From Urophycis tenuis (Eukaryota > Chordata > Actinopteri > Gadiformes > Phycidae), in the NCBI GenBank assembly GCA_036785325.1, contig JAXIVH010000391.1, positions 38,501 to 102,500 of the forward strand: DNA of 64,000 bases, in the 5' to 3' direction. The notes beneath the pieces are model-generated. The model was not told the DNA's origin. It saw nothing but the letters and a program-made list of their open reading frames with translations, and ran no database searches. Position numbers and translations under genes: made by a program. Positions 55,216-64,000 of this stretch are shown here, piece after piece (the first letter of the stretch is position 1; every line of letters begins with the position of its first letter).

Positions 55216-58200
55216 ATGGCCAGGCCAGAACAGGTTCTGCTCTTGGAGCCTCAGCACGAACTGAAATTCCGAGGTAAGAGGGGAGGGCCCAGTTTGGACA
55301 TCAAGGGGGGAGGGGGGGGGCGAGGGGGCTTTCGGCAACCAGGGTGTGGAGTACTGGCCGACATTATGGTTGCCAAATCGAGGATAACCTGCTTGATACG
55401 ACATTGTGTCCGTTTGATGTGTGTGTGCAAAGCACGCCAAAAGGACGAACGCCAGGTCAGCTGCTAGCTCGAGCAATGGACATGACAGCTAGCTAGTTAG
55501 CCGGATTAGCTTTCGCTGCTAGCCGGGCCCTGTGAGACATTTCTCGTGCAGCAAGTCACCAAGCAGTGTGCAAAGGATTTTTCCTTTTAACGTTACAATA
55601 TGGAGCGAATATGAAAGAAATAATGATAACTGTCATTCAAATGTATAACGTGTAGTGAGCTTTGGCTATGTCTTCAGCTGGTTTAGCTAACTAGCGTTAG
55701 CGTGGTCGCTGATTGGTTGTGTCTGTCAGATTGCCACTCAGCTGGACGCTGTCAACTAAAATGGAAAAAACTGGCCAACCCTTGTGTCTTCAGACGAGTT
55801 GCCTGTTATTAAGGCAATATTGCCAGTCAAAACTCGCCAGTGTTACACCGTGCACCATCCTTGGCAATTTAAAACAATGGATAGTTTCGTGAATACTGTT
55901 GTTTCCTATTAATTGGCTTTAAAGACTTGAAAAACTGAACGAGAACAGTTGGGTTCGATGTGTCGTTGGAAGCGTTTCTTTCTCCTTTTTCACGTGGATG
56001 CTTGTATATAGGCTTATATTATAATGGCAGTAGGGTAGCAGGTAGATTTCCAGGTGAGCAGACTCTGCTTGGGTCTCTTAAATCACGTGACCCACAGAGC
56101 ATCATAACATCATTGCCGTCATTTAGAAGGACGAAGTTAAATTCACAATCACGATTTTGATTTTACTGTGCTAACTTTTTGATTAAAGAAAAAAAATACA
56201 AATGACATGATGGATATATTTGCAACATTGTATAAAATAAAACAACAATGCACAAATGAAGGACTCTTGGACCACAACCCTCACCCTGAATAGCTTATCT
56301 TCCCACTAGCAGTGTCATTGTGTTCTGTCATGCTCATTGTACTTGCGGTTCATCCCTATTCACAGAGAACACGTAGTTACTTGAATCGTAACATCAGATG
56401 TAGACCTACAGCAGTAGTACATTGGAGCCCCTTTTGAAATTAAACCAAAATGCATGTTATTTTATACTTGAATCTACCACAAATCTAGAAGGTAATCAAC
56501 ATTTATTGTAAGCTGGTATGATGTTTGACTATATATAAATAAAACATATATATCCAATTTCCTGTCTGGGATTAGACTAATAGAGTACATCCTATTTTCA
56601 GTTCAGTTCAGTTCTTTATTATCCCGCAGGGCAAACTCATTGTAGAGCAGGGCAGCACTATAGTACAATCAACAGAGAAAGACAGAAAAACATTACCGCA
56701 CAAATTGCTTCTTAAAATGCTATAAATAGGATGCATATAATTCACCTATGTGTTTTAATGTGCCATTCCATTAGTAGATTAAATTGAATATGAGTTATCA
56801 TGATGGTATAAATAATGTTACCAGTTTTTTTATACATGATTTTATTTTCAATGCTAAATTGATGGCATGAGTTATAACCTCGAGTTTGATTGCCCTCATT
56901 TTCAATAGGCCTACATATCAGCAATCCTCTGTTTCATCCTCACATAGGACCGATAGAGACATTATAACTTCTACACAATTACAATGATGCTTATTATTTG
57001 CTTGGTCAGCATACATCACTTGACCGACAATCAACGCTTTTCTAATCACTAGAGAGCGCTAGGGAGATATCAGGTTATTTTTGTACATTTCTAATGTGGT
57101 GTCCTATTGGTTTGACTATTATGGGTTTAACTTTGTTGAATCCTTTCCTATGGGGAAAGCCAAGGAGTAAGTGGCCAAGTCTTTCATAACCATCTTCAGA
57201 GATGTGGTCTGTCATGCTTTACTACAAGATCTACTCAACTAATAGAATAATGATGGCTATGGAGGGCAGTCATTCGTTTTATCAATGCCTAACAAATAAA
57301 TAAATAATTTCAAATTGAGGAGGGAACCTAATTAGGTCTCTAACCCAATAATAACCAAAAAAAAATGGCACAGAGAGACTGGTAACTTTTATGATTTTCT
57401 TGGCAAAAAAGGAAAGCCCATGCTATTTAAGGACAGATTGAATATGTATAGAGAACATTGCCCTCAAAAGTGCTGATGTATTGTATTTTATCCTTATGTG
57501 TTTTTTGCCCGCTGTGTATTGTCTTTCAGTGAAACGTTCCTCACCTCTGCCTCTGTTTACCCACACAGGTCCGTTCTCAGACGTGGTCACCACGACTCTC
57601 AAGCTCTCAAACCCCACAGACCGGAATGTGTGTTTCAAGGTGAAGACAACAGCCCCCCGCCGGTACTGTGTCCGGCCAAACAGCGGCATCATCGACGCGG
57701 GCACTTCAATCAATGTCTCAGGTAATGAGCCAAAGAGTGGCACAGCACAGATAAAGAGCGCGGCCCTTTTCTCTGGGTTCTCTGAAGCCCGGGCCGCCTA
57801 ATCTCCTGTTTAGAGTTTGATACGTCCCGGGTGCTTTTTTTGAGGTAGAGGTATTTGTGTCACGCAAGGTGGTTGTAGGTCACATTTATTTGTCTTGCAA
57901 TGCCCAGAAGACACACACAGGCTGCATTAAGCACATGTATGTGATCCTCATTGTCCTCCTCACCCCCCCTTCGCTCGAACCCTGACAGACATTTTACTCA
58001 GCGGAGCCCCGTGAAGGAGACGGATACCTTCTCGGGTATCAAGGCTTCGCCACTTCTGCTATTTACATGCATAGACTCCATTTACAACCCAGCATATCCG
58101 GTGTCACTTTTAGCTTGTGATGGTGGTCACTAGTGGCTGACAATTCAGCGCTGTCCAATGTGTTGGCTGTGGGACATTTGTCCACCTCGTTAGAGAGATT

Positions 58201-61200
58201 GGGTTTAGTCCCATGACAGGAACCCCTTTTTATTTATTCCTTCAAACTCAAAACCTCCTGTACAGGCTTGTTTAATTTCAGTCTAAGTCACAGTGCAGCA
58301 ATCGGATCTCGTGGTATGTCAGGGTATATTTGGTTGAAGCTCCAGGTGATGTATATCAAAAGTGCACCAACTTCCTTCGAAAAACCCCGGGGTATTCGCA
58401 GGGTTTCGTTTGAATTTGTGTAATTTTGTCCGATGCCAACTCCTACTGTATGCTGCCACGCATTTCTAACCCAATGCATTTGTGACACTATTGTCGTTTT
58501 TTCTTTAGCAATAAAGTCTGCCAAGCCACTATACACACACACACAAGTATCCAATTCAAAACATCGAGAGCAAGACATAACACTATCGTCATCTATTTAT
58601 TTTGATCACTTTGCGTCCATTTCCTCCCGTGTTCATTCACAAATAAAAGCTAGACACAAAATCACTATTGCCTGTCCCTCAAGACGTCAAGCTGACGTGA
58701 CCAGCAGGTTCTTTTTAAACCCAATATCCAGGCTTATATTAAGTAACAAGTCAGCTCAACTCCTGCTGCAGTGTGTCTCACACCCCCCTGAAGTGCGCCT
58801 GCAGTCGGGTCTCCGGCTTCCTCACTCCCGGGGCAAAGCAGTATAAATAGCCGTTTGAAATTTTTTCCTTCTGTCAGAATGAGAAAAGGCACCGCTCAGG
58901 CCACTGGATACCTACAAATCTGTGATGTGTCATGTGCTGGCGAGGCCGTGGGGGGGGGGCGGGGGGAACGCGGCGGGCACTTTGGGGCTTAACGCTGTTG
59001 AATTGGTCGTTGGCGACGGCGGTGGAAGCATAATTGGTGCTGTGCAGTGTCCAGTGGAAAGAATGAACGCGGTCTGAAGAACATCTCCGCAACCCTTCGT
59101 TCAACAAGCATTTGATCCCCTGGTTGGTGAATCGTCAGACATTCTTTGTACGTGGAATGTTTGGCCCGCGGCGCGACACTCTCGGCGTCGGAAAGCCGAA
59201 TCGCTTTTTATTTTATTTTTTTTATTGCAATTACCCTCATCAACGTGTCAACGCGGCGGCCATGGTTTCCATGGCGCCCCGGTTAACGGTGTGCGCCGGC
59301 AGAGTGACAGCGCAGGAAACGTGTCAGCACAGGAAGTGTGTCATTTGCAACAGATTTAGGCTAATACCTATCACCAATTACATGCGTTATTTACATTATT
59401 ATGACATGTCAGAATAACAGCCCATGGATGCTTGGTTGATGTTTGCTTTTGCTGTCCGGCCAGAACAGCCGGTTTCATCATCCAATGGGGTTGTAATAAT
59501 GGAGTATGACTTCTTAATGATGGATGGTAACCCACCAGAATCCCTGGCGGTGATGGCAAAACCCACCAGCACCGGTCAAACTTACCAGCGCTTGGGTGTG
59601 TGGCTGGTGGTTGTTTCCCACAGTGGAATAGTTTTGTTACGTTTTTAACTTTTTTTTCTTTTTTTTCTTTCTAATGAATTTTATTGAGCGAGATGGACCC
59701 ATGAGAACACAAGGGGCTGAAATTACCTAAATTGGGGGGGAAAAAAGCCCCATGGGTATGTCCTATAGGGGGGCTGTTTTACCCCCTGAAGGCCTGTGTC
59801 TTCAAAAGTCATATGTTGATTTTAGTTTAGTTTACACTCTCAATTTCTCAGTATGCTGATCTTTGACCAGTTTCTCCTTATGAATAGCAATGTACCAGGG
59901 CGACTCGCAGGGCATGGGTCAAACTTCCCTTTTGCTTGTTAACTAAAGTGGAGAGAGATGATTAAGGCCTGTCTATGGCTATCATACTTTGTATTTGCAA
60001 ACGCCGGCCACAGCAGAACCTCATTTAAAGGCGTTTCGGGAAATAGCTAATTCATGCTGTGCCATCTATTCTCATGACAGCATTAATAAGGGGCTAAAAG
60101 GAAGCGTCCTTTTACCGTTCGTCCCTTTCACCTCTTTACATTGCTCCATTCATCAACAACAAACAGCCGGAAAAACACGCCCTGGCTGTGCAGGCAGACT
60201 ACAATTAGCCTCTATGACGTTAATGAATGATTGCACTCTGAAGTAAGAATATGAAATACCATCATTAGCATAAGAGCCCCCTTGCCAAGGCCTGTTTAAA
60301 GTATGCAGATCAAAGAACAATTCATTTTCCCCCATTTTTTTTGGGGGGGGGTGGTTTTTCCATTTGACCAAATTGAGGCTCTTTTATGTTATTCCGTTTT
60401 TTCTTTTTTTTCTCTCAAATAACTAACAAGCTTTCCTGCCTCCATTCCCCCAGCATTGTCCCCTTGGACCCAAGGTGGATGGCTGTACAAATTGGCTCTG
60501 ACTGCAACAGGACATTCTCAATCTGTTCTTGCCGTCTGTTTCTGGTTTGCGATATTGAACTGCTTTGATTGCTGTAATGGGGCACTGCAGCGCAGAGGTT
60601 TTTCTACTCCGGGGAGAATTGGCACGTACCGTATATATGGGAACCGTCCTGGTGGCCACATCTGAGAACTCCAACGCTGGCTTTGAAATTAAGAGGTCAT
60701 TTGTTTCTAATGAAAGCTAAAGAGTCACGCATGCATTGCACACTGGGGCTGGCATTGATGTCAAACTGTGCCTATTGAATTCCAATCTCACTCCTCTTTA
60801 ACAACAGTAATAAAGGGCAGAAGGAAGAGAGTAAAAAAAAAAACCCGGAGCACACCGATCAAGAGCCATTTTTGTTCCGTCTTGACGGCGAGCCTCTTGT
60901 GGCCGAGACACTCGACATGAGAAAGTGATCATCGTAAATCATCATTACAGCCATAAAATGCCTCTTTGGCCCCTGGATTGACATCAAATAACACACAAGT
61001 GACTGAGTGAGCTGATGTGGTGATGGGTCAAAGTAGTATTCCACCCCGACACCTGCTTTCGGTTAGAGCAATATGTAACATCGAGATGAGAAGCAACTGA
61101 CTTGGGACGCCCGCAGAACCCCGTCCCACACGGCCCCGTCCCCCCGCGAGACATTTGGGGGTTCCGTCGCAGTTTTCTCCGTCATGGCAACAACAACAAC

Positions 61201-62932
61201 GCACGCGGAAGTGGTGATCTCCGGCGCATTCCGCGAGAAGTTCCGCCAAAGTCAGAAGTCTGTCCTGGAATCGTTCAACCCGGTTTGCTGTTTGACAAAT
61301 CTGCGGGCATTTGATACTCGCTAATTCCCCTTAAGTGTGAAAAGCTGATGTGGAGCCACTGAGGACGGAAAGGATTGTCGCTCTGGAAGACCTCCCAGGG
61401 CCTAATCACCCGCATTCCTCCAGGGTTGGCCTGGTGCACATTGTCAGCCTTTCCATTCACCCAAAGGGGCTGTTGTTGTTTTTTTGGTGTGTCCCTGATC
61501 GTTCCAAGTATGAGGAAATGAAAACAAGATATGATGCAGTGACACGGTGATACAGTATATACACACACTCAGATGCCATCTTTTCTTGTATTGTCTTGGT
61601 TTTCAGTTATGCTGCAGCCTTTCGAGTATGACCCGAATGAGAAGAGCAAACATAAGTTCATGGTCCAGTCCATGTTGGCGCCTCCAGACATGACCGATAT
61701 GGAGGGCGTGGTGAGTTTACTCTTTCTCCTCATTTTGTGTCACTTTGCTGTCCCTGTCCTATCAGTGTTCACTGATGATGTCACCGCAGGGCTCCAGGTA
61801 AAGCGTCTAAAGCGTGGTCAAGGTAACCAGACAGAGGTGCTCTTTTGCCAAAACTGTCCAGATGTTTTAGTGCTATATCAAACTATACTATAAAATAATA
61901 CATTAACCTTAATACACATAACTGAGGCTGTCACTCTCAGCTGAAAAAGTACAAATTGACTCAAAAGAACAAGAGCAAAAAGGTGTGCGCGTGCGTGCGT
62001 GTGTGTGTGTGTGTGTGCGTCTACGTGCGTGTGCGGTCCTTCCCTGGCCTTATAGATCATTTAATGTTATCGTATTTTAATGCAGCTCAATGGTCTGGCT
62101 GACAGGTGTTGAGGATATGCCAGGGAATCGAGACCAGGCAGTTGGACAACACGGAGACATTGCAGGAGCCGAGAGCAGTGTTGCGCAACACACAACTGTG
62201 ACATAGTTGACACGCTTGTGAGGGTGTGGGGGAGGAGGGGTGCTGATGGCAGTACAATGGCCAGCGCTGATCCACCCAGTGATAAATCTCTGCACTTTGC
62301 TGTTTCACAAGAGGTGCAGACCCTCCTAAGAGAACAACGGGAATGTCCAGTCATTGTGTTCTTGTCATATTATTGGGTATTCATGTGTGTATGTGAGTGG
62401 CCCGTTGACATTAAGCGTGTTCACACACACACACACACCAAGAGGCCGCGAGAGGAACGCCGCCCTCCTTCGGCGAGGAATCTCGTCTTACCTTGGCTTA
62501 GCCTCGCGCCGTCGGAGACCCAACAATCTCTCTCGCTTTTTCCGAGAAACGGCGCAGAAGTCCTCCTCGCGCACACAGGCCGTCGACTTTCATTTCCAAC
62601 GCGCTCGTTTATCAACACATTATTCACCGCTGGACGTCCAGGGCAGAAATGACTCTAATCATGACCTCGGGGGGGGGAATGATGTCACCTTAAGAAACAG
62701 CGCGGCGGTTATTGCAACGCGGAAACAAACCGTGAAGCGTCGCAGATGTTTCCGTTTATGTTTAATTGGGAGCCGTTGATGTGCGAGCTGTTGAGCTGAC
62801 CTGTTATCATGCCTGTTGTCAAAACGAATCTCCATTTGATGCCTCTCCCAGTGGAAGGAGGCCAAGCCCGATGAGCTGATGGACTCCAAGCTGAGGTGTG
62901 TGTTTGAGCTTCCAGCGGAGAACGAGAAGACG
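55216..62932 (+). CDS. vapb: VAPB, first four coding exons, 3' partial
   Basis: VAPB is an ER tail-anchored protein whose MSP domain binds FFAT motifs at organelle contact sites. Four exons: 55216-55273, 57569-57721, 61607-61710 and 62852-62932. Phases agree, giving 132 residues from MARPEQVLLLEPQHELKFR through the MSP domain. Visible features are PFSDVVTTTLKLSNPTDRNV, the conserved proline of KTTAPRRYCVRPNSG (the site of the human motor-neuron-disease change, unaltered here), the FFAT-binding strand KHKFMVQS and LMDSKLRCVFELPAEN. The coiled coil and membrane anchor of the normal last exon were not found and should lie right of the window. VAPA is close in this region; adjacency to rab22a supports VAPB. 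Confidence 0.93.
56597..56646 (-). mobile_element. Retroelement 3' tail, vapb intron 1
   Basis: Read on the minus strand: TTTGCCCTGCGGGATAATAA, then AGAACTGAACTGAACTGAA. This is the third example in the window of a CCC-GGG-AT-AATAAAG tail ending in a short tandem repeat. Confidence 0.45.
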
Positions 62933-63005
62933 GTAAGCACGCTGCCTCACCCCGTCTCCCACCCTCATTCATCTACCAGCCCGTCACACCGTAGATAGGC
63001 CTTCA

Positions 63006-63026
63006 CCCCCCCCCCCCCCCCCCCCC
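63006..63026 (+). repeat. C21 homopolymer, after vapb exon 4
   Basis: Twenty-one C, 74 bp past the exon 4 donor. Confidence 0.9.
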
Positions 63027-63673
63027 GATGCTGCCAACATCCGTCTCCCGCTCGCGGTGTCTACCTGTTTTCTCTGGTCTTTCAGTGCCATCGCAGCGAG
63101 CCTCCGCTCTCTGTCACCCGTGAGACATAAAAGCAAAATGGCCATAAATGAAATGGAAATAAACTGTCGTCTGCCACGTTCAACCGTGGTTATTCAATAC
63201 CTTTTGTCTGAAGGATGCCTCGCGCAAAAAAAACCTTACCACGTTGACGTTATTCAATTACACCGTAAGTGGTTAAATGAATTACTCTCCTCTCTTCATC
63301 TGTCTTCGTCTGTCTGCGTCCGCTTCACCTCTCCGCCGAGGGCCCTTCCTGGGGGTTGCGCTGTCTGTTGATTTCCCACACCATGTGTTGTCCATTGGGT
63401 TCTTCTCAAACCCTGAGCAGCTGTGGAGACTGGAGACATCAGATCCCAGAGCACACAGGCCCTCTTCACCACAGCTACCCGTGTGGTTGATGTCTTTTTC
63501 AAAGAGCATTTTATAGAAATGGTTGAGTGTCACACCGACCTCGACTGTCTTTAAATGTCTCGCAGACCTGTCTGTTTTGATGTGTGTGTGTATACAGGTA
63601 TATGCATATGTATATGTATATACATATATTTTTTTATTATTTATTGATTTATTAATTTATTTTTCAATCACAG

Positions 63674-63733
63674 CCCCCCAGTGTGTTCCATATCCCCAAT
63701 GATGATGGCTCAGTGGACATCTGCCACTTATAA
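63674..63733 (+). CDS. Candidate alternative last exon of vapb (19 codons plus stop)
   Basis: A pyrimidine/AT-rich tract ends in TTTTTCAATCACAG at 63673. From 63674, in the phase left by vapb exon 4 (phase 0), the frame reads PPSVFHIPNDDGSVDICHL and stops at TAA (63731-63733). It does not resemble the usual VAPB continuation. If spliced to exon 4 it would give a 151-residue soluble protein with an intact MSP domain, no coiled coil and no membrane anchor. No transcript evidence exists here, and a chance acceptor-like site cannot be excluded. Confidence 0.3.
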   Translation, partial: PPSVFHIPNDDGSVDICHL

Positions 63734-64000
63734 ATGTGAATGGCACATGCCTCGTGAAAAGCTATAGGCTCTACACATGAGGCTTCCCCTGTGCGCGCCA
63801 CTGTACCCCGTGTTGCCAGCCGTAGCGCCGTCTGTCAGGACATGCTACCCCTTTGCTTAGGACTGTGAGGGAAAGAATATTCCCCCCGCTTTTTTTGACC
63901 AGGAATCACCATGAAAGCATTAACCTGTGACTTGTGCCTTGCGCCTGTTTTTTAACCTCTCTCTCACTCCCCCCCCCCCCCCCCCCCCCCCTCTCTCCTT
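63734..64000 (+). other. vapb intron or alternative 3' UTR
   Basis: No further vapb exon was recognised. A C23 run occupies 63969-63991 near the window end. Confidence 0.4.

Noticed and set aside
62218..62779. Two overlapping frames of about 140 codons in vapb intron 3
   Set aside because: No family resemblance, they cross a CA repeat, and they lack splice or start support.

Overview
The window is vertebrate nuclear DNA, and almost certainly from a teleost fish. Every gene has short exons with GT..AG introns. The proteins are close matches to vertebrate families remembered from training. The non-coding DNA carries fish-type tRNA-derived SINEs, long (CA)n/(TG)n arrays, minisatellites and long poly-G/poly-C runs. 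The density of dinucleotide and minisatellite repeats would suit a gadiform (cod-like) fish, but that is only an impression. No database search was possible. Gene names rest on recognising the translated exons, on exact splice phase across every junction, and on gene order.

Layout, left to right: the last three coding exons of smarcd1 (+); gpd1 (+, complete, 8 exons, TATA promoter); cers5 (+, complete, 10 exons, 17 kb of repeat-filled introns); cox14 (-, single coding exon); bcdin3d (+, 2 exons); ppp4r1l (-, complete, 20 exons); rab22a (+, complete, 7 exons, head to head with ppp4r1l); and the first four exons of vapb (+), which runs off the right edge.

In the human genome smarcd1-gpd1-cox14-cers5-bcdin3d lie in 12q13 and PPP4R1L-RAB22A-VAPB lie in 20q13.3. 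The window therefore contains a junction between two conserved blocks, between bcdin3d and ppp4r1l. Inside the first block the cers5/cox14 pair is inverted relative to human. The genes do not form an operon-like unit. They cover chromatin remodelling, glycerol-3-phosphate metabolism, ceramide synthesis, cytochrome oxidase assembly, RNA 5'-phosphate methylation, PP4 regulation, endosomal traffic and ER contact sites.

No wholly new system is evident. The items most worth a second look are: a possible alternative last exon of vapb that would make a soluble, tail-less protein; a 52-codon in-frame optional segment in ppp4r1l; a retroelement tail that appears to supply the splice acceptor of cers5 exon 2; TG arrays flanking the in-frame cers5 exon 6; a 27-bp minisatellite with a 135-bp higher-order repeat; a G14/C17 pair just after the cers5 stop codon; and a perfect CLEAR-type palindrome in the ppp4r1l/rab22a promoter.
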